Assembly: GCA_008921705.1 (NCBI GenBank)
Contig: VFFE01007631.1
Coordinates: 966,321-1,030,320 of the forward strand
Length of the DNA stretch: 64,000 bases
From: Burhinus oedicnemus
Lineage: Eukaryota; Chordata; Aves; Charadriiformes; Burhinidae
Reading direction: 5' to 3'
A program made the translations under genes and the position numbers. The notes under the pieces were generated by a model that did no database searches, was not told the DNA's origin, and saw only the letters and a program-made list of their open reading frames with translations. Of this stretch, positions 35,171 through 48,040 are shown piece after piece (position 1 is the stretch's first letter; every line of letters starts with the position of its first letter).

Positions 35171-38100
35171 GAAATTAATTGCATATATATGCAGGCAACC
35201 ATGAATTACTTGCAAGATCATTCGGGCAGTCTCGCAAAACCACGTGTGTGATCACAAGGGCAGGCTACCCTCAAAAACTCACTTTTAACCAGCCAGAGGG
35301 GGGTAGTAAGTGGGTGGAAAGGAAAATACGGCAGAGCCCGTGGCTGCCAATGCATGTAGTTGATCCATCCTCTAGACTCAGTTGTGCCATTGGAGCAGGT
35401 TATTACTTCCATGCAACTAGCCAAGATCACTTGTTTTCATGGTTCATATTGAGTCAGCTGGTGTAGCCACAGTTAACAGGGAGGATCTGAGCTGTCTGAC
35501 CGGTGGGGTGAGCTGCTCTCCCCAGTGGCATCTGCCAAGTCTGGGCTTGGGTGAGATTGCCAACCCCAAGCCGGTGACGTGTGAGGGGGCAGCGCTGCTG
35601 AAGGATAAGGGTGCACCTGGGGCTGCACCTACCATAAAAATAGGTGCAAAAGTGCAAAATTTGCTCAGGCAGCGATGTTTTGAAAAAGGTAATCTCAAGG
35701 ATCTGTTTAGGAACAGCTTGCAGGGGACAACATGGTCTTCATCTCACAGAAATGAACTTTCTGAGAAGGAGGAAGGGAAGTATGCTGTGGTGTAGCTACC
35801 ACATCACCTAGCTGCTGAATCCTAAGCAGTAAAGCAACCTTTCAAGGATAATAGTGTGTGTAAGTGTAACTGTGAGACTCCACACTCAGGAAAATTATTT
35901 TTGAGAAGATGAATATTTTTAATATTTCTTTAATCATGAAAGCAATAACAAAGAAGAAAGCTGTTATGGGAGACACACCTGACTGTTGCAGGTGAAAAAG
36001 ATCAACTGTATCATTTGTTCAGATCAACATTACTGCAGATACATTGTAATTTTAAAGGAAAAAAAACCAACAAACTCCCTCCTCTTGTTTTAAACCACAG
36101 GTAAAGATGCTTTCAGAAAGGTCAATCTTGGTATACAATAGCAAAACAGTGCTGTGTTGGTGGGAGCATGTTTGGAGAAAGAGGCAGGGAGGTCTTGGGG
36201 TGTAAAATCAATGAAGAACTGTGATTCCACTCAGATTATTTTGCACTCAGTCCTAAGGGCACGTTTCCAGTCTGGAAAAAAGGTCTGATACCTGATCAGC
36301 AACGGTTGGGGAGTATTATTGATTTTCAAACATTCTTGGAAGAAATACCTTTTTCCAAATACCTATGATAGTTCAAATGAAAATATCCTGGACAGAGCAA
36401 GTGTGTACTCATTTGATTAAAAAGACATCAATTTTTCATTATTCCACTTTTAGAAATCACCATATTTCCACTAGTAAGTATCTCTGTATACCAGGACAGT
36501 GTAATTGATTGGACACGTGTTCATCTAAGCCAGAGTAGTTCATTTCAAACCTATTTATTGTCCTGCAAAGCGACTGCATTGTAACGTATTTTTTTCCTCT
36601 CCTGCACTCTCCTAGGCTGTGGGACATAGCGCTGTTCAAACAATAGACCCATTCATTTAACTGAGTAGGTGCTTGCAACTAAATGTATGGCATCATTATC
36701 ATTAGCTTCAGTTCCATCAACAGGGTGTCATTATCACATTTAACTTAATTAGTATGGAAGCTCTCTTAAAAGAATGCTTCATAGAGAGGGATGTTGTAAA
36801 TGTATTCTTGACTTCTAATAAATAAACCAATAGGCTAATGCACAGTGAGGAATTTATAAAATAGCTGCTGGAGTGGAAGGCAGGCAAAGTAACACGTGCA
36901 TTCATGCTTGGGGCAAGGAGCTAGCAGGAGAGCGGCAGAGACAAGCTCACCTAGCAGCTGCTTATCATGAATGTATTATGGCACAACATTATCTTTTCAG
37001 GTGTGCTCTGGAGGAGACACGTAGCTTCAGGAGGATGGTCGGGCCAAGTGGTTGTGTGTGCAGCTGTGAAATTCGGGTGCCTTTGCTCACGAGCACACTT
37101 ATCCTATTGCACTTCTCAGTGTGGGAAGGCAGTAGCCATTTCTGGATTGCTGCAGTGCATGCGAAGGAGTTACTTGCACTGTTTACTCTTACTGGGTTTT
37201 TGTAATCCAAACAACTCATCTACAGCTATGGAAAACATAAAAGGGTCTATTTCAGCATATCGGCCTCCCTGGTCGATCAGTATACTTCCTCCCCGGCTCT
37301 GCTCCTGAGATCATGTCTCAGAGGTCCATGAGGAGTTACTGCTGAGCGGCACGCACATCTGCTTGTGACATACTTTGGATGGGTTTTTCCCATTGCTAGT
37401 ATACACAGATGAGCTGTCTAATGAGCAATTAAAAAGACAGCCGAAGACTAGAAGTTAATTGTTTCACTTACCCAGCTGAACAGGCATGCATCCCCTTTCA
37501 CCCAATATCCTCCTTTCTTACTCAGAGACAATAGGAGAGCCTTTGAATTTTTCCTTGTGTTTTTCAAAATGCTGCATTTGAATGCCAGCCTCATCCACTC
37601 TGAGTTAGGCACAGGCTCTCATAATGCTCAAAACAAACGGAGCAGCCCTCTTTTTTAGCTTGCATTTCAAAGGAGAGGAAGGTAGTATGGTCATGCTCTG
37701 GGTGAGTAAGAATTTGTGCTGCTGTTTGGCCTTTCCTCCATAATAATCTATTGATCAGGTTTCACAGAGATGTTGGGGTATTTAACTTCCTGCAACTTGC
37801 AAGACAAAATGAGTAGATGGAAAGGCTCGGTCTGAGCTCAACCCTAATTAGACTCCAGGGAGTGAACGGATCAGGGGAAGAAGCAGGGAGAAAGATTACA
37901 AATGTCACAAATGTGGGAAAAGATTCAACTGGAGTTTGTATGAGAATGGGTCTGCAGAAACCCTGGCTTTGTTAATTCAGCAGCTCAACTAACTAAGCTG
38001 CCTCCTGTTGTTTGGGTGCTTACAGTTCACCCAAGTACCAGTTTTCCAGCTTTTCCTTGTAACAGTCTGGTCCAGAATTGTCTTTTGTTTTCTTTTCTTT

Positions 38101-38688
38101 CTATTTTTGGTCAGCTATTTTTCTTAATCATGAAAAGCCTAAGGAAAATAAAGTAAGAGAGCCACAATAAAAATACGTGAGCTGACTTCTCTGACAATGA
38201 AATGTGATGAAATGAAAAATTTCCCTGCAGGCTTCCTTGGCTAAAGGCCCCCCTCAAATTTGCTCTTCCCTCATTTTGTTGAATATCAATAGATAAACAT
38301 CATCTTCCAAAGGGGCCTTGAAATCACTTCAAAAGAATAAAAAGATTGCAATCTACCTTTCTTCCAACAGAGGCAGTTTTGTAATACGTGTTTGATCGTG
38401 GAGCTCAAATTAAGTCTAGCAGGACTGCTGTGGACAGCTGCTGCTGATTGCTCCTCCTCCTCATGGTGGGATCCAGCCCTTAGTGCTCGCTTTGGCTGCA
38501 CAGCTGGGCACCTGCATCAGCGGTGTGGACAGAGCAGCTACAGGTGTGCCTTGAGAGGGAGCAGGGACTCTAGGAATGACAACTTGGTCTATTCACTAGG
38601 TTATGTTGAAGGTTTTCTGAAGGAGCTGAGCTTAAAGACAACTGAAGCTGGAGGAAAAGTAACTAAAATGAATCTGGATCCATTAAAG
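35171..38688. other. Unannotated single-copy DNA
   Basis: No gene or interspersed repeat is recognisable. 37380-38000 is another AT-rich, repeat-free block with a GAGCAATTAAAAAGACAG homeodomain-like word near 37424 and TAATAATCTATTGATCAGG near 37741. It might be conserved non-coding DNA. Confidence 0.45.
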
Positions 38689-38708
38689 ATTATTATTATT
38701 ATTATTTT
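38689..38708. repeat. (ATT)n microsatellite
   Basis: Six TTA/ATT units precede a T run. It is a short simple repeat inside a chance open frame (38392-38838 plus), where it would encode a run of Ile. Confidence 0.85.
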
Positions 38709-39918
38709 TAGTGCATTTCACATCTTCCAGGTGGCGGAAGGTAACTTGTCAGCTTTCACAACAGCAGGAGATCCAGGATTCTCTGGATTTAACAGAAAAG
38801 CTGTAAGCAAGCACTGGACACAGTTCATGTCTGATTGACTGTAATGGACAATATGTCAGAACACTTCTGCTTGAGGCTGCAAGAAGCTGGGAGAAAAATT
38901 AGGGACATTAGGTCAAACTATTGCTGGAATAGAAGTCCAACAAGAAGTAGAAGGAACATCAGAAACACTTGAAACTAGTTGTCTCAAACTTTTAAGACAG
39001 ATGGGGAAATGCATCACAAGGTGCTGAAGTTTTTCTTTATAATTTTGATCAGGAGTACCAAGAGGAAATGTTTTTATTTTGTCATCCTCATAGCTGGTTA
39101 AACTCACAGCTCCTAAGAAAATTATTTTTTACTGTTAAATTCTATTTTACAGATCACATGCTCATGGAAAGCAAACTGTCAAAGTAGGTATTGAACAACA
39201 GAACAGTTCCTTGGGTAAACCGGACTTGAACCTTTGGCAGAGATAAAATAGGTACAGCTGAAGTATTTGAGATATTAAGCCCCTGATGGGGCTTACAGGT
39301 GGACTACAGAAGGATGACAAATATCTGGGGAACTTTAAGAGGTTCTGAAAGTGTCTGCAGCTAAGCTACCTTCACCACAGGTAAATGGCAATGCTTCTGT
39401 GAGATTAGTATGGATTTACTTTACTGAGACTGATCCTGAATTCTTAATCCTAAATTATTTGCCCAAACTCTTATGTCCACTGAAATCAGGGGGAGATAGG
39501 TTAAACCAACCTGAAAAAGAAGGTGCATGCTGTTTCTGATGTGAAAGTCAATGAAATTATTTTGAACACAACATGAGCAAGTCTCAGTGTTTGTTTTTTC
39601 TGATTAAATTTAGTGCCTTAGGAATCATGGATGAACATGTAGTAAGAATGCCAGGGGAATAAATAGTGAGTGTATGTTTTTAAGCTTGTATCCAAACGCA
39701 CTACTGGAACTTGATTTGGAGTAAGCATTTTGTCCATTGTACAGCACTACACTGCAAGCCACAGAGTTTACAGATGTTAAATTAGCCATGGTAGGACACC
39801 TCTTTGTTTCTTAATTTCAAAAGGAACACACTGAATGCGGTGGGGAGATAGAGGTTGTTTCAAAACTGTGTAAAAGAGGGCCGCAGAGTTCAAAGAAATT
39901 ATCTTCCCCGTTTCCTGT
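38709..39918. other. Unannotated single-copy DNA
   Basis: No gene or repeat is recognisable. Open frames are at most 65 codons. Confidence 0.55.
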
Positions 39919-39956
39919 TGAGATCTGCAGGCGTGCTGAATTCCTGGCAGATCTCA
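39919..39956. repeat. Stem-loop 1 of a tandem pair
   Basis: Arm TGAGATCTGC (39919-39928) and its exact reverse complement GCAGATCTCA (39947-39956) form ten pairs. Past a one-base bulge at 39946, AGG (39929-39931) pairs with CCT (39943-39945), leaving an 11-base loop. It lies 29 bases upstream of a second stem-loop. No recognisable repeat family explains it. Confidence 0.8.
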
Positions 39957-39985
39957 GTTAATCTGCTGCTTGGTTTTGCTGCTCT

Positions 39986-40012
39986 GCTAACACACACAAC
40001 CTGTGTGTTAGC
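39986..40012. repeat. Stem-loop 2 of a tandem pair
   Basis: Arm GCTAACACACA (39986-39996) and its exact reverse complement TGTGTGTTAGC (40002-40012) form eleven uninterrupted pairs around the five-base loop CAACC. It follows stem-loop 1 closely. The arms contain CA/TG units, so partial origin from a small dinucleotide tract and its inverse is possible. Confidence 0.85.
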
Positions 40013-40557
40013 TCCCAGTCGCTCCTGCAAACAGACCACTGGCTGGAGAGCAACTCCCTGTGCGCGCGTTTGTGTCCGTACGGTGTAAACTGCAATCAGA
40101 CGGTAATGCTGGGTCTGGCCAGGAGGCCCTTGATCCAGTGGTACTCCCTTATGGAAAGTGACCGTTTCTTGCTTTTTTACATAGTTGTCTATTGATACAA
40201 ATATGAACCTTGTAAAGGAGCATCAGCATTTTCTAACTCTGCTGCCATTGTATCTATGGCACACTGCGAGGCACCTCCCTATGCTTAGAAGAGTAAATAA
40301 CTGCGGAGAGTTGCAATTTGTTAAGTGTTTAATGCTGATTTTTCTCTTTATTTCTGCCAAAGCTAAGGGCTCCTCTGGCTCTTCTTAGTATTCCAAAAAG
40401 TATGTCTTGCTAGGTCAGCTGGATTAAGCTGGCATGCATCTGGACCAGACTGCATTAAAGCAATTTTTCTCTTCTCGTTACCTGAACTCATTCGTTCACA
40501 GCTTGGTAGTGAGAGTGCTGTTCTGAATACACATTATTGGGGTCATCTTCCCCTCAG
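40013..40557. other. Unannotated single-copy DNA
   Basis: No gene or repeat is recognisable. A CCGTACGG palindrome lies at about 40077-40084. Confidence 0.55.
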
Positions 40558-40685
40558 CCCTCTGAGGTAAGGAGGGAAGAGTTTTAGATTTACGATTCAG
40601 CATTAGATTTTCCATTTCACAAAGTCAGAAATAAAATTCAAGGGAGAGCAAATGGCTAACCCAGAGCCACACATAAAGACAAAGA
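40558..40685 (-). repeat. MIR-like SINE fragment
   Basis: The plus strand shows the reverse-complement MIR order: CCTCTGAGGTAAGGAGG, then CCATTTCACAAAGTCAGAAA (MIR: CCATTTTACAGATGAGGAAA), then AGAGCAAATGGCTAACCCAGAGCCACACA (MIR: AGAGGTTAAGTGACTTGCCCAAGGTCACACA). Diverged, but the order and spacing fit. Confidence 0.6.
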
Positions 40686-43600
40686 AAAGAAACAAATAAA
40701 TCTCTTTATCTGGGGAAAGAATTAACAGCAATTTTTCCTTTCTGCCATGCAAAGCTCCATGCATCCTACCTCTCTCCTTTTCACTAGCAAAGGAGAAAAT
40801 GTCTTTTGTCTTCACAGCCTAATAACAAGGATTCCTCAAATGTGTTTAGACTGAAGTAGGCAATTGCTGCATGGGTTAGTTCTATAGGAACAGCAAGTGC
40901 TGCATCAACCAAAATTATGCGAAATGTGTGTGACATCCACAGCGTCATTGCCAGTTAACTAACAAAATATCAAAGTTAAATCCACAGTACGTCCATTTTA
41001 CAAATGCACAAAAGTCAAACCATTTAATAATAAATCAGGGCTTGCACACATTGGGAGGTGGGTCTTAAACTATAATCAGTTTCAATAACTAATTCAATCA
41101 AGGAAACGTACATGCCCTAAGGGAAAATGTATTAGCAAATTAATTCATTGTGATGAAGTAATCTTCCTTATGAAAAGAAAAATGAAAATGAGCACGATCT
41201 TATTCCTTATGCATGCAGCATGTTTCCTTTATTTATATTTGGGATTTTAGAATGCATGCAGATGATGGAGGAAAGTATGCATGGCAGCAGTTTGCAAAGT
41301 GGCTGGTCACCCAACATCACTGAGAGGCTCATCCTCCCAGGTAAAAATGTATGGTGAGCTTTTTAATATGCCTTGTGACCTGAAGAACCTGCTCAACAGC
41401 TGCAAGTTTTGTAAGAGAGAGCTCCAAACTGAGCTCTTCCATTAAGACCCCCACAGGCAACTTCCAGGCTCTCAAGTCTGATGACTGTCTCTGGTACGAA
41501 GGAGAGCTCACATGCAAATGTTTGAGAGCTTTACAGAGCAGCGTCTACATCCTGAGATAAATAGAGAGCTAATGAAGATTTTGGAGGACTAATGTAGTGT
41601 GCTCTCTGCAGCTCCTGCCTCCCAGGAGGGAAACGTGCGCCGCACCTGCCTGAGCCTCAGAGCTGTCTGTAAGTGTTGCCGCACATCAGCTGTACTATAG
41701 CGCTACTCCTGATGGCATTGTGTGAATAACTACCTACCAGTGTGCAAACCTCTGCTAAACATAACAAGGTTACCCTCTGGCCAGCCAGCCCAATGCTGTA
41801 CCGAAGAAACGAGGTGATACGAGTAGGCAAGGATACTGATGGAGGCCCTTCGAGTCAACTCAGTACATAGGCAGCTGAAAATGGTCTAATAAAAAGATGG
41901 TCTTAGTACAAGGGGTTTTTTTTCTGCAATTTCCCTTTGTTCCTCATGTAGAAACCTTGGAGAAACGTTAGCTGTTTCTATACAGTGAAAAAGATCTTGC
42001 TTTAGCTAAAAGACCTTTGCAGTTAGTTTGTGTTTGTTTTCTGAGGGATTAAAAAACATTCCCTCCTGGGAATGAATGGCACTGGCTACTGCAGGAACAT
42101 ATGGACACTTCTTATGGCTATATTTGTTATTAACTGTTATGAAGTGACAAAGAGTTGACTTCACTGAATTGCTTTAGAAGTGTAACAAAGCCTTGCCCAG
42201 CAACACTTAAGATTATCTGGTCAGCTCTTTTAGAGACTAATATGTAGTCAATTTTAGGAGCAAATGTGTTTTAAGCATGTAAGAGCAACAATGACTCATA
42301 TTATGGAACTACTGGAGATTAATTTTCTTGACTGTAGATACAGAGTTCCTGGGAGCAAGGAGTTATAGTGACCCACTGTAGTTCAAGAATTAAATTTGGA
42401 GACCTGGCTATGTAATTTAGCAGGGTACTATCCCATGAAATATTGTTGTAGTCCACGTTTTTGCACAGGTATCCAGGTGTGTGGAAAATACACAGTACAA
42501 TAGAATACACAGAACATTTGTGAAAACCTTGATCCAAAGGTGAAATATTCATGTCTTTCAGTTTTTCCTTGAGTTGCCTTCTGTGCAAAATTGTTTGCCA
42601 TCGAATTATTCAAAGACAATGAGCAAGGACTGTTCCTTGTCTGACTTGAGTTCCAATTTGTAACCTTACTGAAAAGCAGGTTATGCAGGTTATGGTACTG
42701 AAGGTATCCCAGTTGCTAGCGTGCTCTAAATCAGAAGGTACTATCACTTAATAGTAGGGGAAAGAGACAACATCTTTTGACATATTGCAGTGGGGTTCGT
42801 TGGTAGATATTTATGGCACTGGTTGATAGCTATGGAGGTCTGGTGTATTCGCTGGTATGGGCTGGCAAGAGCCTTCTTGCCAACGTATCTGCCAAAGTGC
42901 TGATTAACCTTACGGTGTTAAGCAAGACTTAGAAATATCCACAGCACAGCTAGCTGAGAACAGCTTGTTAATGCTACCGAGCTACAAGAGAACTGGTGAA
43001 GAGGAGCTGGTGGTGGAGATGGAGGAGCTTCTGCAGTAAGTCACCACCAGAACTCACCAAGCCAGGAGAGAAAACTAGCTGAACATCACTCTTGGTACAG
43101 TTGGACCTGAAGAAAGCAATATGCCCACCACAGCTTTATCCAGCGCAGGCTGGAACAGTGTTGGCTCACAGGGAACGCAAACCCTGGGAAGGTGGAGGTT
43201 TTCCTGGCATGGTCAGAGTGATTGTAGTTGTACTGATGTAGGGTGGGATTTGGTGCCACGTCAGTGGAGGCACCACCCTTTCAGTCGAAGGTGCAGTGCT
43301 GGGAGAGTGCAGGTAATGCATGGAGCCACCAGCAGGCACTGGCTCATGCTGGAGCTGAGGCTGGGAGCTGCACCTCTTGGCTCAGCTCTACAGGACTCTG
43401 CAGTGACCAGTGGGGAAGCCGAGGCACCCATCCAGCCATCCCTGCCGTGGGCTTTCTTAGCCCTGGTGCTGCTGTGCTTCATCATGGTGGGGCAAAGTCT
43501 TGGGCCATGGGTTGGGGCTTTGTGTTTTTCCTCCTCATTTTCCCTTTCTCCTGTCAGCTAATCCACTTCCTAAACCAAGGTGGACTTGGGCCATCCCTCT

Positions 43601-45689
43601 GCCTCTTCTTGGGCAACTTATTCCCCAGAAGAGAGGATATAGGCTCTGGCATTTCAGATATCTCAGCTGCACTTTAATAAGTCTGTTACCTGGGATGGGG
43701 AGAGGTGATGGCATCTCACAGCACAGTGGCCCTTAGCTCCTGGCTCCTTAGGGTCTTCACTTGACATGGTCTGTTTTGTTAGCAACCTGCTTCTCTCTCC
43801 TTTGTGGCCATAGCAAAAGAAGAGAGGATGGCAATTTAGCACTGATGGTTGTCATGGCTCTTGCAATGTCCTTGATGCCATGCAGGAGAAGATGGAGACC
43901 TGGCTGTCCTTGGTAGCCTGAGATACAGGTGATCTCTGCCCCTTTTGGAGCTAGCAGTGGCCTAGCATGGTGTTGACCAAGACCCTCTATTAATCTGATG
44001 GTGGGCCTTCTTTTTGTTTCTGTCCTGTCAGGGATATTTGCTAGAAGGATGTAGTTGAACAAAATACTTGTCTTTCCCTGAAGAATGCCTCTCATCTCAC
44101 CACAGGTTTCACTCCCCTTTCCAGCAGCTAGCGGGAGTTCTTGTAGGAAGAGCGAGGGAATATGGCTTGTGGCCCACAAAGGATCTTGCACTGAGCAGGA
44201 GCACAATCTAACAGCAAGGTGCTATTGTACTTGACACAATGACACTGTACCTGAAAATATTCACCAGAAGACTGGTCCAGCAGAAAGCATATTAACTCCA
44301 ACAGATCACTGTGCTCTCTCTGACTTAAGTATTACACTCACCTGCTTTGCAAATAACTCTATTTCCTAGCACCCTGAGGAAAGTTAAGGCGACCTGTAAA
44401 AAGCAGAGAGCAATCAAAGCACCCATTCTTTACTGTAAAGTGGGCCAAAATATCCTCTGTAATGCTGCCTCTGCTCTTATGAGCTTGACAGTAACTTTTT
44501 CTGTTCTGTACAACTTCGTCCTATTTCCATCAGCCCTCACCCCCTGCCATCGGTGCTCTTTCCTGCAGAGCACAAAGCAACGTGGCTCCTTTTGCTTTTG
44601 TATCAACAGCACTGTTGCTGTAAACCGAAGCAGTGAACTAACAGGATTTAATTGACTCGTTCTGGATTTTCATGGCAGACCCCCTGGGGCACACCAGCTC
44701 TCCTCCTGATGGCAGCCATTGATTTTAAGTGTAAGATGGTGGCACAGCATGCAGGATATTGGAACAGCATTGACAGAGTTAATTTACACTCCGGTCGGTC
44801 TTGATCTCTTGCAAGCGAAGGGTAAAATCATCATCAAGCCATGGATGCATATGAGGGTGTGGGGGGGGTGCATCTGTACTGTTTGAGCCAGCAGTATCTC
44901 AGGAGATTTTCAAATAAACATATGGGCTTCAGGTTCCAATCAGGAAGTTCTAGGCTGATAAAATCACTTGATACATTATATTTCAATAACAAAGGTAAAA
45001 CTTTCCTGTCGTCTGTACTTGTACAAATCCAGAATATCTCCTGTGGCTGGGAAGGATTTACCCTTGTGTTACAATTCAGAGTGAAAAGCAATATGAGCAT
45101 CCCTACTTTAGGGAAGAAATGAAAAAGTGGAGCAAACCTGCTGTTTCGGAGTACTGGGAGGGGTGCAAAGTGACAGAATCAACATCTATAGATATCTCCA
45201 GACTAATTTTTTATGACTTTGGTGCTGGATACTGTGGGACATGGGACTCATCTGTGCCAGGTTTTATGTGCCATATGACAAGCCTGTAGCATTTTGGCAC
45301 TGGTTTAGCTGGCCCTGCTTTAGCAGTGCCTTGAGGGTTTTTTGTGCATCTATGCTTGCACCAGGTGGCCTGAAGTGTCCACCGTGATCCTCATCCCACC
45401 TTCTTTGCTCTGCCCTGTGTCGGGCTGCAGTTGAGGAGTCCTGCAAGTTTCCTGCTGGTTCATGTGTGCCGTTTGACATCTCTGTCCAGAGCCTTGATCT
45501 GAGATATGGTTTCTCCCCGTGCTTTGAGCAGGTTGTATCTGCATCTCCATTGGCATCTCCTGGCAGTGGCAAGCGCACAGCAGACTAGACCACCTGCAGC
45601 ACAGACTTCCCAGTGCATTTTGAGAGAGAGGCAAGTGAGAAGTGAAGCAGAGAAAAGAGGATGAATGAAGAACATAGTCACCCCGAGAC
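40686..45689. other. Unannotated single-copy DNA
   Basis: No gene is recognisable. 40990-41060 carries a CCATTTTACAAATG block that could be another minus-strand MIR scrap. 41080-41300 is AT-rich and repeat-free (AACTAATTCAATC, GCAAATTAATTCATTG, ATGCATGCAG), possibly conserved non-coding DNA. 43120-43680 is G+C-richer with two overlapping plus-strand frames of 146 and 144 codons without a recognisable domain. An 8-G run lies near 44862-44869. Confidence 0.45.
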
Positions 45690-46500
45690 AAATGTGATAT
45701 GATGGGCGAGATTAACTTACGTAAAGGGACTTACTAAGGTAATAGAAGCGGGAGCCAAGCAAGATGTTTTTAATGTGGTGCACAAACCCATTAATCAGAC
45801 TAAAATGTTGTTTGTGTAACATTCTGTGCCCTACACAGTATGCGAGGTCTATAAATCTATCTGATCTGTATGGAAAATTTGTGAGTCAGGGTAAGCAGAG
45901 AATGCAGCATCAAATAAAAGAAAGCAACTGCCAGTAAAGTCAGTGATTAAGAAGTATTGAAACAAACATGCGAAGACTACTGGAAATGACAGCTTTGAAA
46001 TGCTTGCACAGTGGGCCTCTTTTTGAGGCACCCAGTTATAAAATATAATACTTCTTTATCAAAGGCTTATAGCTGAGCAGCTTTGATGGTATGGATTGCA
46101 AGTTATTGTCTGTTTCTCGAGCTCGCTTCTTGTTGTTAGTTACGGAAGACCCTGAGTTAGAGGATAATTAAATGAAAGGACTATTTCAAGGAATTATCTG
46201 GATAATTAGTTGTGATAAATATGATTTTGCTTTAGAGCATTAAAATAATAGAAGTCACTGAGTTGAGACAGCAAATCATATGGGATGCCTTTCATGTGAA
46301 CATATTTATTATCTGTTTTAATTAGCAAACTAAGTCATAAATGTGTAATGTAAAGTACTTGTCTAGGGTTTCTTTTTATTAAATGACTTAATTTCTCAAA
46401 GTCCATTATGCTGCACTTTATATATACATCTTTTTATGGCTACATCAGTGGCAGGGTTTTACAAAAGGACAGCAAAGTGAATTATGAAGAGATATTAACA
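45690..46500. promoter_or_regulatory. Candidate conserved non-coding element
   Basis: AT-rich and repeat-free, with repeated homeodomain-type cores: GAGGATAATTAAATG near 46160, GGATAATTAGTTG near 46200 and TTTTAATTAGC near 46316. No open frame spans it. The spacing of TAATTA cores is suggestive of a developmental enhancer, but AT-rich DNA yields them by chance. Conservation is unknown. Confidence 0.25.
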
Positions 46501-47739
46501 TTTTGAACTAAGTTGGATTTTTTGGTCCGTTGAGTTCTCAATTTGAAAGCTTTTGTGTATGTTTGACCTACTTCTAGTGGCTGGAGCCCTTAGACTATTA
46601 AAGTACACAAAGGCTACTACTAACAACATTAATTCTGTGATTGAAACTCACCAAAGCAAGAAAAATCTGACTGAGGTTGAAATGTTTTGCTTAACTTTCT
46701 CTCTTACGCCTATCCCTGGACGTATGTGCAGAAGGTGAGAACACAAGCTGTTCTGTGGCACCAAAAAGTTTCATCACAGGAATTTCTGAAGACCTTCCAT
46801 GAGCAAAAATAACCACAGAAGCTGATCAATGCTGGCCTTTCTTACTGGAATTTTACAAGTTTTGTTTTTCCTTCAGATCTCAGATTATAGTTTTTGGGGA
46901 ACAAAAAGCAAGCAAAAAAATTTTCTTGCGGCAAAATATCCAAACTCACAGAATTCCATTTGCACCTGGAAATCAGTCCTATGAAACTTGCTGTTTCTGG
47001 CTGCATTCTGGGTATATGAAACATGCATTCTTTGTTACTGTTTGAGAGAATTTTTGGAGGCATTGGAGAAATTACCCAATTTGGTAATCAAGATTACAGA
47101 GGAAATCAGGATCCCAGGAAAGCTCAGAGCTGAGGAATTTCTCAATAATGCCCATTTTGAACAAAGGTAGATAGTATCTGTCTCAAGAGGATTAGGCATA
47201 ATTTTCAGTAGTGAGGCAGACGGGAAATTTTAAACTACAATAAGCAATTAAACACTGGTTTTACACAAGTTGCCTGGTAGTGAGTGCCCATTCCCTGTGC
47301 AAGCATAATAGGATAATAACGAAGAAAGAATTCCTAACTGTTATCTTCAAATTGTATTGGCAGTATTCATATATGAGATTGACATTCCAGTCTGTCTGGT
47401 ACTGACAGTCCATGGTAGGAGACAGTCTTTGATTTTAAAAACTTCCTGGCTGAGTTAACAAGACAAAGGAAGGAGAGAAGGTGAAGCAGAGCCTCAGCAA
47501 TAAAGTGATCCTGTGGCACACCTGAGGCAAAGGGCTTTACCAGGTCTGACCAAAGGCTCGGTATGCAGCCACCAGCAGTGAATGCTTAAAGAAAATTTAT
47601 CAAAAATCAACAGGGTAAATTCAGGGTGAATTAGCAGGTGAACATCCTGGTATATTCTCATAGCTTCAGAGATTACAGACATCTCAAACTGGATTTTGCA
47701 TCATAGCAATTGATGTACTGATTCTCCATGAATATCCAT
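46501..47739. other. Unannotated single-copy DNA
   Basis: No gene or repeat is recognisable. Open frames are at most 73 codons. Confidence 0.55.
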
Positions 47740-48040
47740 GAAATTGCCTTGTAAATACAGTGTCACCATAACCTCCACAATTCAATTGTTCTGAGTGAAA
47801 AAATGCATCTTTCTTTTCTTTTTGTTTTTCGGACCTCCTGTCTGATTATTCCCATGGCTGCCTCCTAGCTCTGCCACTTGAGAGTGGTCCCTTTCCTCCT
47901 CCTCCTAAGCATTTGTTATTTCGCAGATGTCCCTTAAAGATCCTCCTCCTTTGCGGTAAGAACAATAGAGTTTAAGTGTCCTGACTTATTTCCAAGCCCA
48001 TTCAGCTGTCCATACAATGTTTACCTCCATTTTAGTGTGG
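47740..48040 (-). mobile_element. Old CR1 fragment, diverged
   Basis: On the plus strand the order CCTCCACAATTCAATTG, GAGTGAAAAAATGCATCTTTC, GGACCTCCTGTCTG, CATGGCTGCCTCCTAG is the reverse complement of the region just downstream of ORF2 in old CR1 elements of turtle/crocodilian type. It is strongly diverged with no open frame. The right edge is blurred and weak similarity may run to about 48400. Confidence 0.55.

Noticed and set aside
38392..38838. 148-codon plus-strand open frame
   Set aside because: It runs through an (ATT)n microsatellite that would encode consecutive Ile, with no recognisable domain.
40990..41060. Possible second minus-strand MIR scrap
   Set aside because: Only the CCATTTTACAAATG block is convincing; the following blocks do not line up.
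43121..43677. Overlapping 146- and 144-codon plus-strand frames
   Set aside because: Two frames open over the same stretch point to composition, not coding. The hydrophobic C-terminal runs are not matched by any family I know.
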